NCBI GenBank assembly: GCA_030704615.1
Contig: CM060731.1
Span: 22,568,001-22,632,000, forward strand
Direction: 5' to 3'
DNA length: 64,000 nt
DNA from: Takakia lepidozioides
Lineage: Eukaryota; Streptophyta; Takakiopsida; Takakiales; Takakiaceae
Below are positions 45,573-56,325 of the stretch, in pieces. The position numbers and the translations under genes are program-made. Positions within the stretch are counted from its first letter, which is position 1; the number at the start of each line of letters is the position of its first letter. The notes under the pieces were generated by a model, which saw only the letters and a program-made list of their open reading frames with translations, had not been told where the DNA came from and ran no database searches.

Positions 45573-48312
45573 AAAAGGCAATGAATGTGGAACGACTGTG
45601 GCAGGAGTTCATGGCAGATCCTTCCCAGTGGTGGGACAACAGGTTTGATAAGGTGTGGCTACCTACACTGCACTCTGTCGTTTTCCGTTCTCGATGATAG
45701 GGGAGTGAGGGTTCTCTGATTGACTTGGGCATGATGATATCTACTGGTTTGACGATGGTTTTAGTTGCTTACTTAAATGACGATCATTTGTCTGTCCTAC
45801 GTATCATGGATTGAATTACATCTAGGTTGTTGTTGACATGAACTGTGGTGATAAGTGAAGAGTCTGGAATTGAGACGGCAGTTGGTGTGTCCTCTGTCTG
45901 AAAAGATACTTGAAAAACCTTGGTGGGTGTAGCTGGTCTATATGGGGGAGTTGAACACATGGCTCATCAGCAACAGATTGGTGGTTTTTACAGAGAAATC
46001 CCAATTTCCCGGACTTCAAACATAAGATAACAAGGGAGGGCCTATGGATTGATGGTCGGTCAAACCCTCCTTGGGTACAAGCAGAGCTAGCCACTGTGAT
46101 ACAAACTGAAGCTCAATCTAGTGATAGTTCCAATTGCAATTTGCAGCATGGACCAACTGGTTCCAGGGAGGAAGCAACCAAGACTTCATCCGGCACTTTG
46201 GAAGATGTAAGGCAGCTGTGTAAGGAGGGAAGATTGAAGCAGGCACTGCATATTCTGGCACAGCCAAGAGTTCGAGCGGATCCTCATACTTATGTCTGTC
46301 TCTTGCATGTGTGTGCCAACATGAAAGCCCTGGCAGAGGGAAAGCAAGTGCATGCCCACATGATCCAAAGTAAATTCAAGCCAAGCATGTTTGTACGCAA
46401 GTCCCTTGTCAAGATGTATACCCAGTGTGGGAGCATGGTAGATGCTCAAGAAGTGTTTGAGAAAATGCCTGAACGAGATATACTCACGTGGACTTCGATG
46501 ATGGCAGGCTATGCCAAGTATGGGCTTGCTGAAGATGCTCTCCAAATCTATGAGCAAATGCAACTGGACGGGTTGAAACCTGACAGTGTCACATTCATCT
46601 GTGCTCTCAATGCATGTGCCAGTCTAAGAGCCCTAGGAAAGGGGAAGAGTATCCATGCAGACATCATCAAAGCCGGAATTGTATCTTACATCAATTTGGA
46701 CAATACCCTCATTGACATGTATGCCAAATGCGGGAGCATGCAGGATGCCCGTCACATATTTGACAAAATGTCCAAACGAGATGTGGTCTCATGGAATGCA
46801 ATCATTACAGGATATGCTCAGCATGGGCAAGGTGAAGAGGCCCTCAGTCTCTATGATAAAATGCGACAGGAAGTTGTGACACCCAACAGGGTCACCTTTC
46901 TTTCTGTTCTAAAGGCATGTGCCAGCCTTGAAGCTGTGGAAAAGGGCAAACAGATCCATGCTTGCATCATCAAAGCTGGAATTTTGCCAGACATTATGCT
47001 GGAGAATACCCTTGTTGACATGTATGCGAAATGCGGGAGCATGGAGGATGCTCGTAAAGTGTTCGACAAAATGGCCAAACAAGATGTAGTCTCATGGAAT
47101 GTGATGATTGCAGGATATGCTCAGCATCAGCACAATGAAGAGGCTCTAGCACTCTTTGAGCACATGCAACAGCAAGGCATCATACCAGACAGGGGCACAT
47201 GCATTTGCGTTCTCAATGCATGTGTCAGTCTAGGGGCCCTGGAAAAGGGCAAGGGGGTTCATGCCTACGTCCTCAAAGCTGAACTTTTGCCAGACGTTAT
47301 GTTGGAGACAACCCTTGTTGACATGTATGCCAAGTTTGGGAGTGTTGAGGATGCACATCAAGTATTTGACATGATGACGAAACGAGACGTGGTCTCATGG
47401 AGTGCGATGATAGCAGGATTCGCTCAGAATGGGTGTGGTAGGGGAGCACTTCAACTATTTGAAGAAATGCAAGATGAAGGCTTGAAGCCTGACAGTATCA
47501 CCTTCATTTCTGTTCTCTCTGCATGTGGTCACGCAGGCCTCCTGGATGAAGGCCATCACTACTTTGATTACATGAGTAAAGATCTTGGCCTCACGCCTAC
47601 AGAGGAGCACTATGTATGCGTAGTGGACCTTCTTGGTCGTGCAGGGCAACTGGACAAAGCAGAGGACTTCATCAACAGAATGCCGATGGAACCAGGTGCT
47701 ATGGTGTGGAGGGCTTTGCTTGGTGCCTGCAGAATCCATGGGAATGTGAAGGTAGCAGAACATGCTGCAACATCCATTCTAAGGAGTGATCCCCAGCACC
47801 CTGCAGCTTATGTGATGCTGTCAAACATCTACGCTGCGGCTGGCAGGTGGGATGACAAAGCAAGAGTGAGAAAATTGATGGAGGACAGGAGTGTCAGAAA
47901 GGAACTTGGACGCAGCCTTATTGTGGTCAACAATCAGGTGCATACGTTCATTGTAGAAGACAAATTGCATCCTCAAATTGAGCAAATCCATGCTGAACTG
48001 TTGAGATTGTCTGGACCGATGAAGGAGGCGGGTTATGTGCCTGACACACGCTTTGTATTGCACGATGTGGAGGAGGAGCAAAAGGAAATCTCTCTTTGCC
48101 ACCACAGTGAGAAGCTGGCCATTGCTTTTGGGCTCATTAGCACACCCCCTGGGACGCCTGTCCGTATCATCAAGAATCTTCGGGTGTGTGGTGACTGCCA
48201 CTCCGCCACCAAGTTCATCTCCAAAATCGTTGGGCGAACAGTTGTTGTGCGGGATGCCATGCGCTTTCACCACTTCCAAGATGGGGTTTGTTCTTGTGGT
48301 GACTACTGGTAG
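45573..48312 (+). CDS. PDF-motif / PPR-DYW fusion protein (organellar RNA editing factor)
   Basis: Exons 45573-45652 and 45994-48312 (intron 45653-45993); further 5' exons are possible. The 80-base exon and the start of the next encode LWQEF...WWDNRFDK | RNPNFPDFKHK...LWIDGR-NPPWV, the PDF motif of organellar single-stranded-DNA-binding (OSB) proteins. The frame then runs straight into four P-L-S PPR triplets (first at LKQALHILAQPRVRADPHTY), an E/E+ region (MVDLL-like [25 protein letters not shown]) and a complete DYW deaminase domain: [12 protein letters not shown] with the HxE site, CGDCHSATKF zinc ligands, and the C-terminal CSCGDYW. No ATG precedes the first PPR within the large exon, so an upstream exon must supply the start; one ATG lies in the 80-base exon at 45581. 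Expected in plastids or mitochondria for C-to-U editing; the target cannot be read here. Confidence 0.88.
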
Positions 48313-49417
48313 AACAAGTAATCTGTGAACAGAATAATTTCCTAGATGCTGCAGTCAGTACCTCACTTTTAATGAGCGTTCCTGGTTATGATGGCGATTG
48401 AAATGTGGCTGTCCAACAACAGCAATGAAGTCACCACACGTTCTTGGAGGTAATGCCAGTTGGCAAAGGAACTACACCGCTGAGGTAGAGACCAAGGTGT
48501 TGATGAAAGGTAGACCTCAAAACCACAGCCGGGGTAGTTCCAAGATCTGCATATCAATTCAACCCTCAATCCAGGATATTTGTTCAGATTCAAAATGCAG
48601 GAAGGAGAAGCAAAACCCAGCTTTCAACGGAGTGTTATGGAGGATATCCAGCATTGGACAGTGGATGATGCATTCAAGAAAGGGTTGGAGCTTGACCATT
48701 CCATCCCAACTGAGGGCAAGATCCAAGGACTCCTCCAGTTAAAAGTAAAAAGAGAGAGCGTGCATGGGCATCCAGCTAGCTCTTTCTGTCGTCAAAGAGA
48801 TAGCAACTGTCCTGTGGAAAAGTAAGGAAGAAACCTGTGATTGACCACGTCCACAGTGCACAACAGCTACAAAACTTCTGACTGTGCAGTGCAACTGGAC
48901 AACTGTGAGTTTGACCTGAGGTTGGAAATCATGAAGGTTGTCTGTAGGGGGTTGAGCGTGAGCACCACACCTAGCAAACACCAGAAGTTTCAATGTAGAA
49001 GGGATGCTGCTAGGATTATGATATACTTATTTACAGCCACATCAGAAAGTCGTTCATACTTTTACTTCCTGGTGGGAACCATGGCTAAATGTGGGAAGCC
49101 ACTTGCTGTTGTCACTGAAAGGTGCCTATTATTTTACTTCAGCAGAGTAATATCTTCACCTCATGGAGATTGATTCATGCCGCTAATCATCAATAGGAAG
49201 TTATCAAGCGGACTCTGAGCATTCACAGGGGCTGTGCAAAGGAAGTATGCAGCGACCCCAAGATTGTAATGCAAGCATCAATACTTTATTGAGAGCCCGC
49301 CCTGAGAATTCAATATACAGAATACTGTACAAGGAATAAAGCCAATGCTTGAACAGATAAAAATTGGCTTACAAATTGCTAACCTCCAAAGTACTTATCC
49401 ATTTTCTAGCATCAAAT
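48313..49417. other. Between two genes' 3' ends; no gene recognised
   Basis: It lies between the stop of the PPR-DYW gene and the stop of SLU7, which converge. It will hold both 3' UTRs. The ORFs at 48369-48993 overlap on opposite strands and are not recognised. Confidence 0.4.
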
Positions 49418-52400
49418 TCATAAAAAGTCTTTCATCGGGTCATCAAAGTGGACTTTCTTCATTCTGTATGCTTCCATCTCCTCTTGTGTAACCTGTAAAG
49501 AGGGGTGCTCCAAGTGATCAGTATGACAAATCAAGCCCAGGTTCCTACTCACTGTAGGAATAAATCTGAGGCATACATCCATACCCAACAGGACCTCATA
49601 AGAAGCTGAACACCTCAAACGAAGCTGACATTCTCCCCCAAACAACTGCTGGACTCGCTACAAATGGGTACAAAAAGGGGGAGAAGAGACATGCCTCATT
49701 GCTGTAAGTGACATTATATTTGCGCTTGCGTTCATCTTTCTCCTCCCTCAACCTCTCGTCCTCCTGCCAGGCACAGCAGAAACACCCCAGTATTCCGCTC
49801 TATTCAGCACCTTGAGGCACAAACACTTCTGCATAAATCCACACTACTGGCCTCCATGGCCATTGTAGAGGGGGTACTAAGGCAGTTCATGTTTCAGGGG
49901 AATTAAAAAGGTTGACTCTGACCGCAGCAAGCATAAATTCTGGTTTCACTCCACCCTAAACGGCTACTGCCTTCCGTTTGGAAAGTGGACACCTAATGGC
50001 AATAACTTGGGTAACTGCAAACCTCCCCCAAGGACTTGAAAGTCCCCGGGTACCCACACATTAGGTGACCGGTTGACCCAGCAACCCCTTTTTATAGCTG
50101 GGTTGGGTATAATGGGGTAAGGGGAAACAGATGGATGTCAACATATAACCCCAAAAAGACAAGTAAATTACCTTCCGGAGAGCATCTTTCAGCTTCTTCT
50201 GATCCAAAACCAGATCATCCGCCACCTCACTTCCCCAAGTTGCCAAGTTCTTCTCCTCATTGAGCTGTGGTGCTTCTGTACACATCATGCAACAATTATA
50301 AGAGTGCAATTCCTAAACAACTACCGTATTGAGTAAATGTCTACTACAGATGTGGAGTTGCATACCTTGGATAGCCTCCTTGCGCTCTATGTTTGCACGC
50401 ATAAGATCGGCAGATGCCTCAGCAGCGTCGATGCCAGCCTGGCCTGTGCAGTAGCTATTGCGAACAAACTGCTTACAACACTTGTAACCCCACTGGTGGT
50501 CTTTCCACCATGAACCCCACACAGTAGTGTGATTGTTGATGAATACATCCTCCTCATATTTGCTCTTTGGCACTGCTTTCTCCTGCACCATTCATTAGTT
50601 CCATTGATCCTGCCTCCAACGCTTACCAAACAAAGTGACTTGAATCCTATGAGACTGGACATTGAAACTGAGATAACCTGTCAGAATAGAGTCAAATTGT
50701 TCATTTGGAGACAAGCCAGACACAAAAGACAAAGCACTTTGCACCGTATTGAATAGTTCTGAGAGAAACAGCCCTAGGAGAAGGAAAAACAGTATCAAAC
50801 GGCAGATGACCTCAAATCGGTATATGTCATGCACATGAAAGTGACATACCTGGCCTTTGATTATGCGTCCTGCGCGATCATACTCAACTTGCTGCTCGGT
50901 CTGGCCCAGTAACAACTCTACAGGAGGTTTGTCATCTGACGCAGCATTCCCATACTTGTCCATGATATCCTGCTTTGTTTGGGACTTCAGTTTCTCTTTC
51001 TTCACTGTAAACTCCCGGTGCAATAGTTCTGCCTGTGAAGGGGCAGCCTGCAAATGAATATCCTGGCCCTTCTCATAGGCCTCCCACGCATGAATATTGA
51101 GTTGCTTGAACTCTTGTGCTTGGCCACTTATCCTGTTCTGATTGTCACCCTGCACACAGTCATGTAGCTCTGCTCTGTCAAAAAAAGTCCCATTTCTTTT
51201 CTTTTGCATTTTTGAAATGATCAGCAAGACAAGATCGACTTTATTAAGATTCAAGAGTACGATTCAAGGAACAAGTCAGCACAGTCGACAGGAGCCATAA
51301 GTGCAAGAAGCTGAAACAGGAGCCCAACAATCTTCAAAACAAGAAGGCAAGCTTCTAGAACTCATCAAAAGACCTCTCCCTCTCAGAGAATAGAGCATTC
51401 TATAAGCAGCTAATTCAACTGTTGCTCAGGTTGCATTGGACAGGAAAGCAATGTGGTAAGGTACTACCTCATAAAACTTCTCATTGGGATCACTGTCCGG
51501 AAGAGGATCCTCACGCATAGAGCGTGTCTTGGGATCATAATATGCAGAATTGACCTCCAAATTGAGTAGATATTTTGCCGTGTCTTCTCGAATACGCAAG
51601 TTCCTGCACATGCCACACCAGTCATGTGAGTTGTCTACATGAGCAAGATCCACACCCTTTAAAGGCTGCCCTTACAATGACGTGTCTTCCTCAATCTCAC
51701 AAGTGTGAAAGAAAGAGGGATGGGCAAAGAAATGGCAATGCAATCCCACCACTCTTACACTGAGAAGTACATGCTATCTGAAAATTAAACACATTCTCAG
51801 AAAATTTTCTTACCGAACAGTTCCAGTGCTGCCTCCTCCAGTTGTGCGCACCCTCTTCTCAACTTTGGCAAAGTCCATTTGTTTGCTTTCATCTACTTTA
51901 GCCTCATCAACTTCGGCACCATCTTCATCCTCATCCTCATCCTCATCACTACCTTTATCTGCATCAGGCTCAGGATTGCTATTCTTCTGCTCCAGCTTCT
52001 TTAGCTGCTCCTCCTTTTGGTACCGGCGCCGAGCCTCATCTCGCATTTCATATGAGTCTATTACCCGAGCATAAGTGGCAGCATTATATCCATTCCAGCG
52101 ATCTCGCTTCCCGTCATAATCTAACTCAAATGTCTCAATCTTTTCGTCTGCTGCAATATGCTTGTTGGTCCACTTCGCACCAAGTTTGCGGGGCCGTTCC
52201 ATACATGTCTTGACATCATGAGTCATAGCACCACAGCTGTATCACAACAATAGGCTCAGAAGGCAACCTTCAATCTCAGAACCCACTGTAGCCATTACTC
52301 AAAAATGCAAGGCTGAATCAGCCTTCGAAACCAAAACAAAGTGTGGTCCTGGACTAACGGGAGTAATTAACTGTGCTCGAGGAAAACTAGGGAGACCATC

Positions 52401-53978
52401 CCTTTAAAACCTGAAAATTTTCCAAGTTGGTATTCCAAGCTATCACATGTGTAATGATACACACTGTATACATGCATTATGCAGTTACAATCAAGTTATC
52501 AGAACCTGTTATGAAAACTCATATATACCTTCAACTGTTACAAGCTACTGCACAAGGGAAGAGAAGCAAACATACTTGGTGCAGGCCCCTTTGCGGAACT
52601 TTTCAGCCTGGTACACTTTTGCACCTCTGTCGTACCAGTCCTTGGTATAATTTGGATCTGATTTCCAATTCCTTTGATGTTTCAGACTCTGCAGAGAGAC
52701 AGATTACAGTCAATAACCCCTCCCCACCCAGAAGGTGTACTTAAGAAACTCTCTCTGTCTCAACAGACACGACTCAATGGACTGAAATTAAAACTCAGGG
52801 TGGGGAGTCTGCATTTGAACAGAAAACAGATGAAGAGAGAAAAGAGAGATTATCAAAGCCTGATATGAGGGCGGACTTAAGACAATATCCATTCCGATAC
52901 AATGTCCAGGCTATTCTCATCAGGGAGCCACCCTCTTCAGGACCATCAAGAACGTAGTCCCTTCACCAACTTTCAAAATCTCAAGGCTGAGCCAAAAGCC
53001 CTGGCCCTGTTGGGGTACAATTGCTGGACAGCTCAAAAACAGCAAATTGATGCTTGTGCGGAGGGCTTTCTAGAGGAAATCTGGAAAGCCCAGACTGACC
53101 TTGATAGGTAAGTCCCACTACTGGAGTGAGCCCCTCACAAAGATAGTGCGCGTTCCCTCTTGTTCCACCCAAATTAGGCATGGGGTCTGTCGCCATAAGG
53201 CTATGGCCCCTCCTGTCCCTTAGCACCTTAAACAGACACTTTGAGGGACTTATTAACAATGGCACTGGTTGCTTCAATGTGGCCCGTGGAAGTCTGCGTC
53301 TGAGGGAGTCCGTTATTTCTTCGAACAGCAATTATTTCCACCCTTAAGTCTGAAACAAGTGGAAATCACCAGGTAATCACCAAAAGAACAGATGATACGC
53401 TGACTGAGCAGGCCTCCATAGCCTCTCCTACAAATTCGTGAGGAGAAAGAGGGATTCCCTTGCAATTTAATACAGGAGTTTGTAAGACATACCGGTCTTT
53501 CAGCATTGAGATACCATGGGGCAGAGGACATATATTGAGGAATATGAGGATTAATCTCCTTTCCATCTTCATCGAGCTCTGCTGGCGCAAGGCCTGCTTT
53601 TCGGGCCTCCTCCAACTCGAGCTGCTTCCTATGATCCTCTCTGGATTTGAATGCCGCTGCAACAACATTCTGTGTGAGAGCCTGTGCAGTAGTATACTTT
53701 TCCTACTAGATATACATTTGTTGATTCAGAAAACACCGCTTGGGAACAAAGACTGGCGAGAAAAACATGCTTGATTTGCCTGCGGTGGATATCCTAAGAA
53801 CTTATCCAAGCTGAACAACTCTATGCAAGGGAAAATATAGAGCATTCAATCTTGAAAGAGACGCATAAAACTTCAATGAACATAAGGAGGTAGAAGAACG
53901 AGCGTATAAATTTCGCGAATTGAACGAGACGAGAACAAAGCTAATTTGAAGATCCGAACTACCTGATGCCGTCGCCAT
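49418..53978 (-). CDS. SLU7: Pre-mRNA-splicing factor SLU7, 10 exons, 538 aa
   Basis: Second-step splicing factor that helps select the 3' splice site, nuclear. Exons on the minus strand: 53978-53963, 53656-53493, 52688-52576, 52236-51814, 51603-51468, 51149-50850, 50582-50366, 50275-50172, 49763-49695, 49492-49418; all phases agree (1617 bases). Seen: [35 protein letters not shown] (exon 2); a CCHC zinc knuckle [14 protein letters not shown] across exons 3/4; [15 protein letters not shown] (exon 4); an acidic DEDEDEDED run; [39 protein letters not shown] (exon 7); C-terminal MKDFL. The first coding exon has only 16 bases (MATAS plus one base). Intron 9 has a GC donor (GAG|GCATGT), required to keep the frame into [11 protein letters not shown]. 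The length matches plant SLU7. Confidence 0.97.
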
Positions 53979-56325
53979 GTCTGAAAAAGCCTGGTGGACT
54001 GTCAAGAGTCAACCGAACTTCCCCCGCGCAGGAACACAAACCCTAGAAGAGTGCCACAGCAACCAAGGCAACTCACTTTCACAAACGTTATCCCATCACA
54101 AATGCAGAATGACAGAAATAACGAGAAAAGCTGCTACAGAGCATAAGAACATAACAGGACAAAACAGCAACAGGAAAGACAGCAGAAAGAAACAGACCTA
54201 AAGACAGCACATGTGCGAGAAGAGTGAAGTAAGACAAACGCAGGGAAAAAGGATGGTGCACAAGGGAAATCGAAAGGGAAAGCAATCCGAGTACAATTGC
54301 ACGACCGTCGTGGGATAGCGGCTTGAGGATCGGGAGAAACCTGCCTTCACACTCTGCAAGATCTTTCTGTCTTGCGGACCGAACCCTTCCTTGTCCAAAC
54401 CCTAACCTAAGCACCGTTGTTACCCTAACTACCTTTGTTGCAGTGTTTTCACTTTTTCGACCTCAAAAAAAACATCGAATATTCTGTCGTAAATTCCCTA
54501 TTCTCTCATGGATGAAGTCGCCAAAATTCTCCCAAGAAAAAAACTGAGGATGAATTCGCCTAATATGGATGATATATATGGATGAAAGTACAGAGGAGGA
54601 TGACTCTGTCCAAATTTTAGTGGATGAACAGAAAATATGGCTATTTCTGCAACACTCAGTGTTATTTTCCAAATTTGAAAAAAAAACACTGCTTTGTTGA
54701 CCACCGATATTGTTTATAAAAACACTTTATTGATTGTTTCTTTTTTACTTTTGACACTTTTAAAGCAAATCCTGATTTTTTTCACTTAATTAATTAATTA
54801 ATTAATTATCCTTAATCCGCGCTTCATCAAACGGGGTTTCCGTTAAAAACTTTGGTGAAGTGTAGTGCACAATCCTTAAAAAAACATTATAAAGAAAAAA
54901 ACATCCTAACCCTAATCAAAATCCTCCCTGCCTGACCCATTCCCAGTCTGCTGATTCAGAGAGATGTACTTGTCTCTTCTTGCATCGATTCCATGGCCCG
55001 TCTCGGATGTGCTGTTTCTTGTGTATCACGGGAGAAAGTATCCGGTGTAGCTTTCACAGCTCCAAACTTGCGCTTGCACGATGAAAAGAAATGAACTGTT
55101 TAACGTCCATAGATCACGAGAACAAACCAACAACGAACTAGGAAGAATACATAAAGGGTCGCATCTGATAATTTGTGGGTACTTGCTTCAAATCTTACCT
55201 TGGCAGAGGTTATAATTATCTATCAGGACCAGAAATTATCAGACTCTTGGACATCCGCCACTGTTTGCTGCATGCTTCTAGCCCACAATCTTTACTGTGT
55301 CCGAAAAGCTGCCCACATTTAGCAAAACAGTAGGAGACGAGTCAACTGATAGAAGCTTAGCATGTGAAAGAATAGCGTTACAATCTGTGACAACATGTGT
55401 TGTTTATGCCAAGCTGCTCTACAACTCCTAGCACGAGGAAAGAAAAATGTCTCTCCATAGTGATTCTCTTTCATATTTGAACAACAAGAGCAGCTTAAAG
55501 CATCGGAATCTGTTGTCATCTCCGCACTGGCAATTGCAATCAGGAACCGCAAAGTGAAGGCAAAGAGAAGATGGTAGCTGTACTGCTTTACGGTTCTTGC
55601 TTCGCTGATCTTTGCAGATACAACGATGGCACCGCCCTCCGCCGCTCTCCTGGGCGTGCAGGTTGAGGGCATACCCACGGCCCTCTTTTCTTCAAGCGTT
55701 GAACGGCCGGGAGGCCTCACAGCAAGCTGCAGACTGTCCGGCCTGGCTGTGGAGCCGAAATGCGTATCTGCCTTTGCAACTTCAGGTCGCAGCTCCCTGC
55801 GAATTATTGCTATACCCAGTCTCCAGAGATACCCAAAGAAGGTACAAGCATACAAATGTTTGCGGAATTTGGATTCCTATCGAGTTTTTGGGCTTGCACA
55901 AACATCAAATATGTTGTTGAGTCCAGCATTGGTGCTCTACAGTCAATGCGAAAAAGACAATGAGATTTGGCTGTGATGCTGCCAGTCGCACCGTGCGAGA
56001 AAGGTCAGGGAGAGAGAGATGGGGAGAGAGAAAGAAAGAAGGTTCATAATGCTCACATGGGGGGCTCGAGGGGCCCCATGGGACAAAGCAGAACAACTAC
56101 AGAAAATATACAGAAAATATAAAACGATGCCCAAGACGAAGGGCCTAAGGCAGGTAGGGTGCGAAGAAACTTGATAACGTCCACAGAGGGCCACGAACGC
56201 CCATGTGACAAGGTAGAACAAACCAATACCCAGTAACCAAGAGAGAGAGAGCATAATTATCTGGAAGTTCTCAATGAGATTCAGATAATTGGGAGCTGCT
56301 GAATATTTATCCATTCTGCATGCAG
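53979..56325. other. SLU7 upstream region and intergenic sequence; AT microsatellite
   Basis: 53979-54400 holds the SLU7 5' UTR and promoter on the minus strand. A (TTAA)n run lies at about 54787-54808. A 117-codon plus frame at 55626-55976 begins with an ATG (MAPPSAALLGVQVEG) but overlaps a long minus frame (55319-55855), and neither is recognised. It could include an upstream exon of the PPR gene that follows. Confidence 0.35.

Noticed and set aside
46096-46098. GTG at 46096 as the start codon of the PPR-DYW gene
   Set aside because: Plant nuclear genes rarely start at GTG, and the frame extends upstream into a PDF motif and a splice acceptor at 45993.
55319-55976. Opposing ORFs before the 56-kb PPR gene as OB-fold exons of an OSB protein
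   Set aside because: I looked for an OB-fold signature to complete the OSB resemblance and found none in either frame.
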